This document shows positions 1-8,467 of a stretch of DNA of 64,000 nucleotides, one piece after another. Each line of letters starts with the position of its first letter. Position 1 is the stretch's first letter. The position numbers were made by a program, and so were the translations under genes. Source of the stretch: Cryptosporangium minutisporangium (GTDB taxonomy: Bacteria; Actinomycetota; Actinomycetes; Mycobacteriales; Cryptosporangiaceae); NCBI RefSeq assembly GCF_039536245.1, contig NZ_BAAAYN010000030.1, forward strand, positions 89,319 through 153,318, in the 5' to 3' direction. Below the pieces are notes generated by a model. The model worked only from the letters and a program-made list of their open reading frames with translations. It searched no databases and was not told the origin of the DNA.

Positions 1-776
1 CGCTCGACCAGCTCGGCCGAGCGCTGGGCGATCAGCGAGAGCTGGTCACCGGCGGAGAGACCGTCCACCGACCGGACCGAGAGGCCGGTCGACTTGCGGC
101 GCTTCAGGCCGGCCACCCGGACCATGTAGAACTCGTCGAGGTTCGAGGCGAAGATCGCGAGGAACTTGGCGCGCTCGAGCAGCGGGACCGTGCTGTCCTC
201 GGCGAGGGAGAGCACCCGCGCGTTGAAGTCGAGCCAGGACAGCTCGCGGTTGAGGAACCGGCCCTCGGGCAGCGGCTGGTCGGCCAGCGGGAGGGCGTCG
301 TCCTCCTGCTCGGCGAGCTGCTCGACCTCCTCGGCCAGTTCGCTCGCGGGCGGCACGGCGGCGTCCGGGGGTGCGGCCACGGTCTCCGGTACGGCGGGGG
401 CGCCCGGCGTCTCGCTCTCGGCCGGCGACTCGACGCCTGCCGTGGTCGGGCCACCGGCAATCGCCGCGGCGTCGGCGGCCTCGGCCGCGGTGACGGCCTC
501 CGGCGCCCGGGCCCGGGACGGAGCTTTGACGGGAGCCAACGCGTCGGCCGGAACGTGGGCCGGCGCGCTGCCGTTCGCGGTCGGCTCGTGGGCGATCGGA
601 GCCTCGACGGTCGGAGCCTCGACGGTCGGGGCCTCGCTCGGCGCGGTGCCGTTACCGCCGCGAGGGAGGAACCGGCCGTTGGCATCCCGGGCCCGGCCGG
701 CCCGCTTCGCCTGGTCGTCCGCGGCGGGGGCCACGGACGCGCTGGTGGTCGCGGTGCTCTCGGTCGTGGCGCTCAC
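1..776 (-). CDS. ppk: Polyphosphate kinase, N-terminal part (runs off the window)
   Basis: RNA-degradosome-type polyphosphate kinase 1, which reversibly polymerises the gamma-phosphate of ATP into polyphosphate. Only about 258 codons are inside the window. From about residue 172 the frame shows the PPK1 N-domain signature [16 protein letters not shown], then a [15 protein letters not shown] stretch. The first ~170 residues are a low-complexity Ala/Pro/Glu/Thr extension with a TVEAP repeat, longer than in E. coli PPK. The start is the GTG at 776, with a GGAAGGA ribosome-binding site about 8 nt upstream; a nearby ATG is out of frame and quickly stops. It lies downstream of the cold-shock-like gene and cofC on the same strand, a common actinobacterial neighbourhood. 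The catalytic His residues are outside the window. Confidence 0.93.
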   Translation of the reverse strand, partial: MSATTESTATTSASVAPAADDQAKRAGRARDANGRFLPRGGNGTAPSEAPTVEAPTVEAPIAHEPTANGSAPAHVPADALAPVKAPSRARAPEAVTAAEAADAAAIAGGPTTAGVESPAESETPGAPAVPETVAAPPDAAVPPASELAEEVEQLAEQEDDALPLADQPLPEGRFLNRELSWLDFNARVLSLAEDSTVPLLERAKFLAIFASNLDEFYMVRVAGLKRRKSTGLSVRSVDGLSAGDQLSLIAQRSAELVE

Positions 777-887
777 GGTTCCATCCTTCCCGCCGTCGGG
801 TGGGCTCTGTCCACAAATCCTGCTTTGACGGTTCGTGCACTTCGCGCGAACTCGTCCGGCGGGGTAGCCCCGATGCTCGGTCCGACG

Positions 888-1103
888 TCAGCCGGCGCCG
901 GGGAACGTGACGATCGTCACCAGCGTGACCTCGTCGGATGCGTTCCGTTCCAGCCGCACCCGCTGGCCGGGGCGCAGCCGGAGAAGACCGCCCGCGTCGA
1001 AGGCCGCCGCCGCGAACGGGACGTCGCTTCCGTCGTCGAGCAACACGCTGCCGTCACGGGTTTCCGGAGCGAACTGCCGCACCGTGCCCTGGACGCTCGT
1101 CAC
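888..1103 (-). CDS. Cold-shock-domain-like small protein
   Basis: About 71 residues, beginning VTSVQGTVRQFAPETRDG. The pattern GTVRQF followed by GSVLLDDG and a PFAAAAFDAGG segment resembles the beta-barrel of cold-shock (OB-fold) proteins, though the RNP1/RNP2 aromatic motifs are weak, so nucleic-acid binding is inferred. Homologues sit next to ppk and cofC in other actinobacteria. A longer frame starts at an ATG at 1190 but overlaps cofC and adds an unconserved segment. The GTG at 1103 is preferred because a TAGAGT -10 box ends 7 nt before it, the usual spacing for a leaderless actinobacterial mRNA. GTG at 1112 is the other possibility. Confidence 0.7.
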   Translation of the reverse strand: MTSVQGTVRQFAPETRDGSVLLDDGSDVPFAAAAFDAGGLLRLRPGQRVRLERNASDEVTLVTIVTFPGAG

Positions 1104-1110
1104 GACGTCC

Positions 1111-1116
1111 ACTCTA
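1111..1116 (-). promoter_or_regulatory. -10 box of a probable leaderless promoter (cold-shock-like gene)
   Basis: TAGAGT on the minus strand, matching TANNNT, is followed by 7 nt and then the GTG at 1103. Transcription would begin at or next to the start codon. No Shine-Dalgarno sequence is present at a usable distance, which supports this start. Confidence 0.5.
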
Positions 1117-1174
1117 GTCGCGCACCCCGGTTGCCGCGAACGGGGAACTGTGCCGAATACGCAGGTGGAACCGA

Positions 1175-1939
1175 TCAGCACGCCGCGCAACCGGCTGGGA
1201 ACACGGACGGGGTGGAAGCGAGCAACGCGGCGGTCCGCGGCCCGAGCCCGAGCGCCCGGGCGGCGGCGAGGTCGGCGGCGGTGTCCACGTCCTGGCGGAG
1301 CGACGGACCGACGCGCCGAGTCGCGATCTCCGGGCCGCCCGACGCGAGGTCGACCGCGCCGTCGCTCGCGTGGACGAGTGCCGACCCCGGCCCGTACGCC
1401 GGGTTCAGCGGTGTGCGCCCGGGTGCGGCGAGCAGCGTGGTGCCGGTACCGGCGGCGTCCGGGACGAAGGAGCGGACGCCCAGCCGCTCGACCGTGCGCA
1501 GGGCGACGTCCAGCTCGGCCGTTCGGAGCGCGGGGAGATCGGCGCCGAGCGTCGCCGTACCGCGGGCACCACGGCGATCGGTCCGGCTCAGCAGCGCGGC
1601 CACCGACGCGCCGTGTCGCAGCGCGGCGTTCAGCCCGCTGCCCGGGGTGTCCGGAACGCAGACCGCGCCGAGCGCGCCGAGCGCGGCTGCGGCGACCGGG
1701 TCGTCGGTCACGACGACGACGCGGTCGACGCGGTCCGCGGCGAGGACCGCGGCCACCGTGTCCAGCGCCATCGCGAGCGCCACCTCGGCGTGCCAGTCAC
1801 CGGTTTCGTCCGGTGCTTCCAGCGCGCCGAGCGGGTCAGGGCCGCTGAAGTACGCGACGGCGGCCGGCAGCGTCGCACGCAGCCGGCTCTTCGCCTGTCC
1901 CAGCGGTTTGACCGGCGTCACGATCGACCATCCCGTCAC
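1175..1939 (-). CDS. cofC: 2-phospho-L-lactate/phosphoenolpyruvate guanylyltransferase (F420 synthesis)
   Basis: CofC/FbiD transfers GMP to phospholactate or phosphoenolpyruvate, the first dedicated step to coenzyme F420. The 254-residue product starts with MTGWSIVTPVKPLGQAKSRL, the CofC form of the nucleotidyltransferase N-terminus with its Lys-rich GTP loop. DRVVVVTDDP (about residues 72-81) and TLGADLPAL (about 150-158) carry the acidic metal-binding positions. Start is GTG at 1939, after a GAGG-containing stretch. It is divergent from plsC and lies 71 nt upstream of the cold-shock-like gene, in the conserved ppk-cofC-gpsA neighbourhood. The F420 genes fbiA and fbiB are not in this window. 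Confidence 0.9.
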   Translation of the reverse strand: MTGWSIVTPVKPLGQAKSRLRATLPAAVAYFSGPDPLGALEAPDETGDWHAEVALAMALDTVAAVLAADRVDRVVVVTDDPVAAAALGALGAVCVPDTPGSGLNAALRHGASVAALLSRTDRRGARGTATLGADLPALRTAELDVALRTVERLGVRSFVPDAAGTGTTLLAAPGRTPLNPAYGPGSALVHASDGAVDLASGGPEIATRRVGPSLRQDVDTAADLAAARALGLGPRTAALLASTPSVFPAGCAAC

Positions 1940-2080
1940 GCCCCCATCCTCACACTGCGCGGGTTATCCGTCTCCAGGGTGGCGGCGAGGGTCTTTCGTC
2001 TTCAGGGTGGGCGGGCGGGGGGTGTAGGGCCGGAGAAACACTGTCTTCGCTGCCTGGCTCCGGCCCGCTGGTGTACGGCG

Positions 2081-2086
2081 TAGGGT
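2081..2086 (+). promoter_or_regulatory. Candidate -10 box for the plsC-gpsA-lyase operon
   Basis: TAGGGT fits the actinobacterial TANNNT -10 consensus in the divergent region between cofC and plsC. No convincing -35 is visible. A start near 2093 would give a leader of about 65 nt, compatible with the good Shine-Dalgarno sequence before plsC. Confidence 0.35.
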
Positions 2087-2157
2087 GAGGTTTCCTGCAA
2101 GCGAGTGGCTCGAAGGCCGGCGACGTTCGGTCCCGCGGACGAGGAGGCGGCACTGCG

Positions 2158-2874
2158 GTGCGCCGGGGATTCTGGCTGCGGTTCGCGGAGTTCATCGTGC
2201 GTCCGCTTCTCACCGTTTTCACCCGCCGGACGTGGCTGGGGCACGACAACGTGCCGTCGACCGGCCCGGCGATCTTCGTCGCGAACCACACCTCCTGGGC
2301 CGACCCGCTCGTCATCGCCCACTTCCTCTACGACCGACCGCGCGAGATGCGGTTTCTGATCAAGTCGGGACTGTTCAGGGTGCCGTTGGTCGGCACCGTG
2401 CTGCGGTCGTCCGGCCAGATCCCGGTCCACCGGTCGACCCGTAACGCCGGGGACGCTCTACACACCGCGGCGGTACGGATCCGTGCCGGCGAAGCACCGT
2501 TGATTTACCCGGAGGGCACCATCACCCGCGATCCCGACCTGTGGCCGATGCAGGGCAAGACCGGCGCCGCCCGCCTGTTCCTGGACACCGGTGCGCCGGT
2601 GATTCCGATCGTGCAGTGGGGTGCGCAGCAGATCCACGACCACCGCACCAGCAAGGTCAGACTGCGTCCGCGCACGCCGGTGACCGTGTCGGCCGGGCCA
2701 CCGGTCGACCTGTCCGCGTACGTCGGCGCATCGCCGACCGGACCAGTGCTCAAGGAGATCACCGACGTGATCATGCGGCGGCTGCGGGACGACCTCGCCG
2801 AACTGCGTGGTGAGCCGGCGCCGACCGGCCCGCTGTTCACCCTCGAGGAGTCGCCGCGAGGGCTGGCGCAGTGA
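2158..2874 (+). CDS. plsC: 1-acyl-sn-glycerol-3-phosphate acyltransferase
   Basis: Acylates lysophosphatidic acid at sn-2 to give phosphatidic acid at the inner face of the membrane. The 238-residue protein has the acyltransferase catalytic motif NHTSWADP (H-x4-D, about residues 43-50), a [10 protein letters not shown] block near 82-91 and YPEGT at about 120-124, in the normal order. Length is typical. Start is GTG at 2158, placed by GAGGAGG 10 nt upstream. The stop overlaps the gpsA start in GTGA, so plsC and gpsA, which makes the glycerol-3-phosphate backbone, are translationally coupled: a phospholipid precursor unit. Confidence 0.92.
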   Translation: MRRGFWLRFAEFIVRPLLTVFTRRTWLGHDNVPSTGPAIFVANHTSWADPLVIAHFLYDRPREMRFLIKSGLFRVPLVGTVLRSSGQIPVHRSTRNAGDALHTAAVRIRAGEAPLIYPEGTITRDPDLWPMQGKTGAARLFLDTGAPVIPIVQWGAQQIHDHRTSKVRLRPRTPVTVSAGPPVDLSAYVGASPTGPVLKEITDVIMRRLRDDLAELRGEPAPTGPLFTLEESPRGLAQ

Positions 2875-3890
2875 GCGGCGCGGACACGGTGCGCGCCGCC
2901 GTTCTGGGCGCCGGTTCATGGGGCACCGCGTACGGCAAGGTGCTGGCCGACGCCGGGTGCGAAGTGACGATCTGGGCGCGCCGGCCGGAGCTGGCCGTCG
3001 CGCTGAACGAGCACCGGGAGAACGGCGACTACCTGCCCGGCGTCCGGCTGCCGGACCGGCTCAAAGCGACCGCCGACCACAAGGAGGCGCTCTCCGGCGC
3101 CGACCTGGTCGTGCTGGCGGTGCCGTCGCAGACGATGCGGGCGAACCTGGAGCACTGGGTCGACGCGCTCGGCGACGACACCACACTCGTCAGCCTCGCC
3201 AAGGGCGTCGAGCTCGGCACGCACAAGCGGATGACCGAGGTGATCATCGAGGTCACCGGGGTACCGGCCAGCCGGGTCGCGGTGGTGTCCGGCCCGAACC
3301 TGGCCAAGGAGATCGCGTCCGAGCAGCCCGCCGCGACGGTGGTGGCCTGCACCGACCCGGCCCGGGCCGAGTTGCTCCAGCGGGCGTCCACGACGTGGTA
3401 CCTGCGCCCGTACACGAACACCGACGTCGTCGGCTGCGAGCTCGGCGGCGCGGTGAAGAACGTCATCGCGCTCGCCTGCGGGATGGCCGAGGGCATGGGG
3501 TTCGGCGACAACACGAAGGCGTCGCTGATCACCCGCGGGCTCGCGGAGACCGCGCGGCTCGGGGTGGCGCTCGGGGCCGACCCGATGACGTTCGCCGGGC
3601 TGGCGGGGCTGGGCGACCTGGTGGCGACGTGCACGTCGCCGCTGTCCCGGAACCGGACGTTCGGCGAGCGGCTCGGGCGCGGCGAGACGCTCGAGCAGGT
3701 GTACGCGCACAGCAGGCAGACCGCCGAGGGCGTCAAGTCCTGCCTCTCGATCTCCGAGCTGGCCGCCGGGGTCGGGGTGGAGATGCCGATCACCGAGCAG
3801 GTCGTGCAGGTGTGCCACGAGGGCATCGCGCCGTCGGTCGCGATGAAGTACCTGATGCGCCGGGAGCCGAAGCCGGAGCGTCGCTCGTGA
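2871..3890 (+). CDS. gpsA: Glycerol-3-phosphate dehydrogenase [NAD(P)+]
   Basis: Reduces dihydroxyacetone phosphate to sn-glycerol 3-phosphate for phospholipid synthesis. The 339-residue protein has the N-terminal Rossmann motif [11 protein letters not shown] (about residues 10-20), the SLAKGVE and [11 protein letters not shown] substrate blocks, and the C-terminal helical domain with [12 protein letters not shown] and [13 protein letters not shown]. Length is normal. Start is GTG at 2871 inside the plsC stop (GTGA), and its own stop overlaps the next start in the same way. The order gpsA near cofC and ddl is conserved in actinobacteria. Confidence 0.96.
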   Translation: MSGADTVRAAVLGAGSWGTAYGKVLADAGCEVTIWARRPELAVALNEHRENGDYLPGVRLPDRLKATADHKEALSGADLVVLAVPSQTMRANLEHWVDALGDDTTLVSLAKGVELGTHKRMTEVIIEVTGVPASRVAVVSGPNLAKEIASEQPAATVVACTDPARAELLQRASTTWYLRPYTNTDVVGCELGGAVKNVIALACGMAEGMGFGDNTKASLITRGLAETARLGVALGADPMTFAGLAGLGDLVATCTSPLSRNRTFGERLGRGETLEQVYAHSRQTAEGVKSCLSISELAAGVGVEMPITEQVVQVCHEGIAPSVAMKYLMRREPKPERRS

Positions 3891-5017
3891 CCGTCGTTCC
3901 CGGCGACGGAACACTCGCTTCGCACGCGGGGGAGCGGCCGGCCGCGCTCGGCGAACCCGCTCGTCCCGGGCCGGTGCTCTCGTCGGTCTTCCATCTGGCG
4001 CCGGCTCCCGGTGGTCCCGCGCTCGACGGCTACGGCCGCCCGGACAACCCGACCTACCGCGACTTGGAGCGGGCTCTCTCCGCGCTGGAGGCCGGCTCCG
4101 GCGATCCGGTCCGCACCACGACGTTCGCCTCTGGGATGGCGGCGATCTCGGCCGTCCTGTTCGGACTGCTGAAGGCCGGCGACACGGTCGTGATCCCGTC
4201 CGACGGGTACTACGCGACCCGGCCGCTCGCCGCCGACCGGCTGGCCGCGTTCGGTGTGACGGTCCGGGAGGCTCCGACGCTCGGGCCGTATCCGGTCGAG
4301 GGCGCCGCGCTGGTACTGCTGGAGACGCCGAGCAACCCCGGGATGGACGTCTGCGACCTCCCTGCGGTCTGCGCGGCGGCCCATGCGGCCGGTGCGCTCG
4401 TGGCGGTCGACAACACCACAGCGACGCCGCTCGGCCAGCGTCCGCTCGACCTGGGTGCCGACCTGGTGGTGGCCAGCGACACCAAGGCACTGGCCGGCCA
4501 CGGCGACCTGCTGCTGGGCCACGTGAGCACGCGGGACGAGCAGCTCGCGGCGAAGGCGCGGCAGTGGCGGACCTGGACCGGCGCGATCCCCGGTCCGTTC
4601 GAGGCCTGGCTCGCGCTGCGCTCGCTGGCGACGCTCGACGTCCGGCTCGCGCGGCAGGCCGCCAACGCGCTGGCCGTCGCGGAGCTGTTGAGCGCCCGCC
4701 CGGAGGTGCGCGAAGTGCGCTATCCGGGCCGGCCCGGCGACCCCGCGCACGCGGTCGCGGCGCGGCAGATGCGCCGGTACGGCGGTGTGCTCTCGGCGGT
4801 GCTGCCGGACGCGGCGTTCGTCGAGCGGATGCTGGCGGCGTCCGGGCTGGCGTCCGCGGTGACCAGCTTCGGCGACGTCCGCACCGGCATCGACCGCCGG
4901 GCACAGTGGGGCGGCGACGTGGTTCCGGACGGGTTCATCCGGATCTCATGTGGAATCGAGGACACCGCGGACCTGATCGCCGACCTGACGGCGGCCCTGG
5001 ACGCTGCGTCCGGATAA
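3887..5017 (+). CDS. Cystathionine gamma-lyase-type PLP enzyme
   Basis: Cys/Met-metabolism PLP enzyme of 376 residues, probably cleaving cystathionine to cysteine. Visible are [15 protein letters not shown] (cofactor phosphate site), [31 protein letters not shown] and the Schiff-base lysine in [11 protein letters not shown], close to the family SxTKyxxGHsD pattern. Start is GTG at 3887 overlapping the gpsA stop, so it is the third gene of the plsC operon; a longer upstream frame only reads through gpsA. Lyase versus cystathionine gamma-synthase cannot be settled from sequence alone; the gpsA-ddl context is usually annotated as lyase. Confidence 0.85.
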   Translation: MTVVPGDGTLASHAGERPAALGEPARPGPVLSSVFHLAPAPGGPALDGYGRPDNPTYRDLERALSALEAGSGDPVRTTTFASGMAAISAVLFGLLKAGDTVVIPSDGYYATRPLAADRLAAFGVTVREAPTLGPYPVEGAALVLLETPSNPGMDVCDLPAVCAAAHAAGALVAVDNTTATPLGQRPLDLGADLVVASDTKALAGHGDLLLGHVSTRDEQLAAKARQWRTWTGAIPGPFEAWLALRSLATLDVRLARQAANALAVAELLSARPEVREVRYPGRPGDPAHAVAARQMRRYGGVLSAVLPDAAFVERMLAASGLASAVTSFGDVRTGIDRRAQWGGDVVPDGFIRISCGIEDTADLIADLTAALDAASG

Positions 5018-5132
5018 CGCGCCGGAGTTGTCCGGTTGCCGGTGGTACAGCAGGTCGGGGGGTGCGAACCGGTGGGCGAATATCGGCGAAATCCGCTTCA
5101 GGGCGGGTGGGCGGTGGGCGTGGCGCCGGAGG

Positions 5133-5138
5133 TAGGGT
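5133..5138 (+). promoter_or_regulatory. -10 box of a probable leaderless ddl promoter
   Basis: TAGGGT followed by exactly 7 nt and then GTG at 5146. The only purine-rich stretch (GGAGG) is 14 nt from the GTG, outside the usual range, so transcription probably starts at the GTG itself. Confidence 0.5.
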
Positions 5139-5145
5139 CTGCCGG

Positions 5146-6258
5146 GTGATGACCGATCCCACCCCCGGATCAAAGAAGCTGCGCGTCGCCGTCGTGTTCG
5201 GCGGGCGCAGCACCGAGCACGCCATCTCCTGCGTCAGCGGGGGTGCGGTGCTGGCCGGCCTCGACCGGGAGGCGTTCGACGTGATCCCGGTCGGCATCAC
5301 CCCGGAAGGACGTTGGGTGCTGGCACCCGACGACCCAGCCGCACTGCGGGCGGTCGGCAGGGAACTGCCCACCGTCAAGGACGGTGCGGAGGTGATGCTG
5401 CCCGGCGACCCGACCCGTGGCGGGCTGGTGGTCACCGATCCGGCGGTCGGCGTCGGGGCACTGTCCGGCGTCGACGTGGTGTTCCCGGTGCTGCACGGTC
5501 CCTACGGCGAGGACGGCACGATCCAGGGCCTGCTGGAGATGGCCGGCCTGCCGTACGTCGGGTCGGGTGTGTTCGCGTCCGCCGCGGCGATGGACAAGGA
5601 GTACACGAAGAAGCTGCTCGCGGCCGAGGGTCTCGCGGTCGGCGACTACGTGGTGCTGCGTAACGGCGGCACGCTCACCGAGGCGCAGCGGAGCCGGCTC
5701 GGCCTGCCGGTGTTCGTCAAGCCGGCCCGTGCCGGGTCGAGCATCGGGATCACCCGCGTCACCGACTGGGCGCAGCTCGACGAGGCGATCGCGGCCGCCC
5801 GTGCCGTCGACCCCAAGGTGCTGGTCGAGGCCGCGGTGGTGGGCCGTGAGGTGGAGTGCGGTGTGCTGGAGGGCGAGCACGGTGGTCCGCCGGAGGCCAG
5901 CGTCCCGGCCGAGATCCGCCTGGTCAGCCCGGACCACGACTGGTACGACTTCGAGGCCAAGTACCTCGACGACGCCTGCGAGTTCGACGTCCCGGCGAAG
6001 CTGTCCGACGAGGTGACCGCGAACCTGCGGGACGCCGCCTGCCGGGCGTTCCAGGCGCTGGACTGCGCGGGGCTGGCGCGGGTCGACTTCTTCGTGACGC
6101 CGGATGGCGGGTTGGTTGTCAACGAGATCAACACGATGCCGGGCTTCACCCCGATCTCGATGTTCCCCCGGATGTGGGCGGAGACCGGGCTGCCCTTCGA
6201 CGAGCTGGTCGGACGCCTGGTGCGCACCGCGGTCGCACGTGGCTCCGGCCTGCGCTGA
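5146..6258 (+). CDS. ddl: D-alanine--D-alanine ligase
   Basis: ATP-grasp enzyme making the D-Ala-D-Ala dipeptide of peptidoglycan. The 370-residue protein opens with [19 protein letters not shown], then [18 protein letters not shown], the ATP-grasp block [17 protein letters not shown] and the Mg-binding end [15 protein letters not shown]. Length suits the larger actinobacterial DdlA group. The Tyr of the HGPYGEDG loop (D-Ala type, not the D-Lac type with Phe) suggests an ordinary, vancomycin-sensitive ligase; this is inference. Start GTG at 5146 is chosen from the -10 spacing; ATG at 5149 in the same frame is equally possible. It converges on the DUF3515 gene across a strong hairpin. Confidence 0.95.
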   Translation: MMTDPTPGSKKLRVAVVFGGRSTEHAISCVSGGAVLAGLDREAFDVIPVGITPEGRWVLAPDDPAALRAVGRELPTVKDGAEVMLPGDPTRGGLVVTDPAVGVGALSGVDVVFPVLHGPYGEDGTIQGLLEMAGLPYVGSGVFASAAAMDKEYTKKLLAAEGLAVGDYVVLRNGGTLTEAQRSRLGLPVFVKPARAGSSIGITRVTDWAQLDEAIAAARAVDPKVLVEAAVVGREVECGVLEGEHGGPPEASVPAEIRLVSPDHDWYDFEAKYLDDACEFDVPAKLSDEVTANLRDAACRAFQALDCAGLARVDFFVTPDGGLVVNEINTMPGFTPISMFPRMWAETGLPFDELVGRLVRTAVARGSGLR

Positions 6259-6282
6259 ACCGCGTCCGGTTCCGGTCGCGTC

Positions 6283-6318
6283 GGTGCGTCCGCTTCCGTC
6301 GCGCGGTACGGACGCACC
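6283..6318. terminator. Convergent hairpin terminator between ddl and DUF3515 gene
   Basis: GGTGCGTCCG (6283-6292) and CGGACGCACC (6309-6318) form a perfect 10-bp GC-rich stem with a 16-nt loop between two convergent genes. No T tract follows on either strand, which is common in high-GC actinobacteria. A bidirectional terminator is the likeliest role. Confidence 0.6.
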
Positions 6319-6322
6319 GGGC

Positions 6323-6883
6323 TCAGCGGGCGGGCGGTACCGCCTCCAGGATCGGCTCGGCCAGCGGGCGCAGCAGCGATCCGGGGCGTCCCACGTTGTA
6401 CGGGGCCGGGAGGCGCAGGTCCACCGCGACGCTCAAGCCGACCGTCCGCAGGAACGTCTGCTTCTCACCCTCGGTGACCAACCAGTCCACCCCGTCGATC
6501 ACGATCAGCTGACCGGTGCTGCCGGCGGTGGTCGTCGGCGGACCGATGCCGCACCGGAGCACGATCGCCGGATCCCCCCAGGCTGCGGTCCGTTCGGAGG
6601 CCGAAGCCGGCTCCACCGGGCGGCTAGCGTGCTCGCTCAGCGTGGTGGGCAGCTTGGCCAGCAGCGCGCGGCAGACGGTCTCGGTGCTCGGGTCGGCCTT
6701 CGCGACGTCGACAGTGACCGGTCCGGTGGCGGCGGGTTTCGGATCGTCGGCGAACCCGCCGGACCACCAGAACATGCCCAGGCCGGTCAACAGCGCGAGC
6801 GGGACCGCGACCAGCGTCGCGGTCATCGCCGCGCGGTAGCGGTCGGATTTGCTGCTCGCCGCCGGGGTCACGGTCGTAGCCAC
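6323..6883 (-). CDS. DUF3515 family membrane-anchored protein
   Basis: 186 residues with one N-terminal transmembrane segment (about residues 20-42, ATLVAVPLALLTGLGMFWW) preceded by a basic stretch, then an exported domain of ~140 residues. The pattern VCRALLAKLPTTL, WGDPAIVLRCG and VDWLVTEGE matches the actinobacterial DUF3515 family, found between ddl and thiL in mycobacteria too. Its two cysteines (VCRAL, LRCG) lie in the outer domain and may form a disulphide. No biochemical function is known; the place next to ddl hints at the cell envelope. It starts 2 nt after the AsnC-like gene ends, so the two form an operon. Confidence 0.85.
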   Translation of the reverse strand: MATTVTPAASSKSDRYRAAMTATLVAVPLALLTGLGMFWWSGGFADDPKPAATGPVTVDVAKADPSTETVCRALLAKLPTTLSEHASRPVEPASASERTAAWGDPAIVLRCGIGPPTTTAGSTGQLIVIDGVDWLVTEGEKQTFLRTVGLSVAVDLRLPAPYNVGRPGSLLRPLAEPILEAVPPAR

Positions 6884-6885
6884 GG

Positions 6886-7119
6886 TCAGAGGTGGACGAC
6901 CGAACAGGTCAGCGTGCGGGTGATACCGGTGACGCTCTGCACCTTGCTGACGACCAGCGAGCCGAGCTCGTCCACGTTCTCCGCCTGGGTCAGCACGATG
7001 ACGTCGTACGGGCCGGTCACCGCGTCCACCTGGACGACGCCGGGCAGGTCGCTGACCGTAGCGGCAACATCCCGGGCCTTGCCGACCTCGGTCTGGATGA
7101 GGATGTATGCCTGGACCAC
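6886..7119 (-). CDS. Stand-alone Lrp/AsnC-type ligand-binding (RAM) domain protein
   Basis: A 77-residue protein, VVQAYILIQTEVGKARDVA... ending LTCSVVHL. It fits the ACT-like RAM domain of Lrp/AsnC regulators, with the VDAVTGPYDVIVLTQAEN core, but has no DNA-binding helix-turn-helix. Such stand-alone RAM proteins bind small effectors, often amino acids, and may modulate full-length Lrp partners. Longer frames begin at 7149 and 7125; the GTG at 7119 is preferred because AGGGAG lies 7 nt before it. Co-transcribed with the DUF3515 gene. Confidence 0.8.
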   Translation of the reverse strand: MVQAYILIQTEVGKARDVAATVSDLPGVVQVDAVTGPYDVIVLTQAENVDELGSLVVSKVQSVTGITRTLTCSVVHL

Positions 7120-7317
7120 GGACACGCTCCCTGTAACGCCATTCGACACCGTCCGTACCGGAACGACGGATGGTAGGACGGGTGCACGCTACCGCACCAC
7201 CATGTTCGGAAATATGGCCCAGTCCGGCACCGGGTCAGCGGTGTGGTCCAGGTCGCGGCAGCGCGATGTTTCTAGGCCGCGGGAGCTTCGGGCGCGGGCA
7301 GGGGAGGAGAGGGCGGC

Positions 7318-8256
7318 GTGACCGTCTCGGACATCGGGGAAGCCGGTCTGCTGGAGCGGCTGTTCCCCCGGCTGCCACAGAGTCGCGCGACCCTGCTGGG
7401 GCCCGGCGACGACGCCGCGCTCGTGGCCGTCCGCGGTGGTCGGGTCGTGGCCACCACCGACATGCTGGTCGAGGGAAGGCACTTCCGGCTGGACTGGTCG
7501 AGCCCGCGCGACGTGGGGCGGAAGGCCGCCGCGCAGAACCTGGCGGACGTCGCCGCGATGGGCGGCGTCGGCACCGCGCTGCTGGTCGCCTTGGCATTGC
7601 CAGGTGAGACCGAGGTGAGCTGGGCGGAGGGGTTCTACGACGGGCTGCGCGAGGAGTGCGACCTGATCGGGGCCGGTGTCGTCGGCGGCGACGTGGTGCG
7701 CTCCGAACACGGGATCACGATCGCGGTGACCGCGCTCGGCTCGATGCGTGGCCGGGAGCCGGTGACCCGCGCCGGTGCCAAGCCGGGTGACGTCGTTGCG
7801 ATCGCCGGCCGGGTCGGTTGGTCGGCGGCGGGTCTCGCGGTGCTGTCCCGCGGTTTCCGGACACCCCGGGCGCTGGTGGACGCGCATCGGTACCCGTCGG
7901 TGCCGTACGCGGCAGGCCCGGCCGCAGCCGATCTCGGCGCCACCGCGATGTGTGACGTCTCCGACGGGCTGGTCGCGGACCTGCGTTCGATCGCGGTCGC
8001 CAGCGGCGTCTCGATCGAGATCACCACCGAGGTGCTGGAGGTCACGGCGCAGATGCGGGACGCCGCCCAGGCGCTCGGGATCGACCCGGTCCGGTGGCTG
8101 CTGGATGGGGGCGAAGATCACGCATTGATCGCGACGTTCCCGGCACGCGTCGATCTTCCGGAATCCTGGCGGACGATCGGCCGTGTGGTGCGCGGCCGTG
8201 GTGTGTACGTCGACGGGCAGCCCAGCGCTGACCAGGGCTTCGACCATTTCCGCTGA
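7318..8256 (+). CDS. thiL: Thiamine-monophosphate kinase
   Basis: Phosphorylates thiamine monophosphate to the active cofactor thiamine diphosphate using ATP. The 312-residue protein of the PurM/ThiL fold shows GPGDDAALV (about residues 28-36), TTDMLVEGRHFRLDW, KAAAQNLADVAAMGG, VGGDVVRSEHGITIAVTALG and CDVSDGLVADLRSIA, the Mg/ATP-binding acidic motifs in family order. GTG at 7318 follows GGGGAGGAGAG. Divergent from the AsnC-like gene. The rest of the thiamine pathway is not in this window. Confidence 0.95.
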   Translation: MTVSDIGEAGLLERLFPRLPQSRATLLGPGDDAALVAVRGGRVVATTDMLVEGRHFRLDWSSPRDVGRKAAAQNLADVAAMGGVGTALLVALALPGETEVSWAEGFYDGLREECDLIGAGVVGGDVVRSEHGITIAVTALGSMRGREPVTRAGAKPGDVVAIAGRVGWSAAGLAVLSRGFRTPRALVDAHRYPSVPYAAGPAAADLGATAMCDVSDGLVADLRSIAVASGVSIEITTEVLEVTAQMRDAAQALGIDPVRWLLDGGEDHALIATFPARVDLPESWRTIGRVVRGRGVYVDGQPSADQGFDHFR

Positions 8257-8467
8257 GCCCGGCTCCACCCCTGGGTGAGCTTCGTCTCAGCCTTCGACTA
8301 TCGTCGCCGATGGGTGATTTGACCTGGAATGGGCATCCCGAGACAGGCGTGCACACCGGCCGTGTGCGTCGAATTCGGCGTTTCGTCCTTCGGGCCGGAG
8401 GCTAACCCGCCTCCAGTGAGTCGCTACCTCCAGCGGGCCGACGTGTGAACGAGGGGCAGGGTGGACT

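Noticed and set aside
1104..1190. ATG at 1190 as start of the cold-shock-like gene
   Set aside because: It overlaps cofC and adds 29 unconserved residues; a -10 box lies inside that stretch, directly before GTG 1103.
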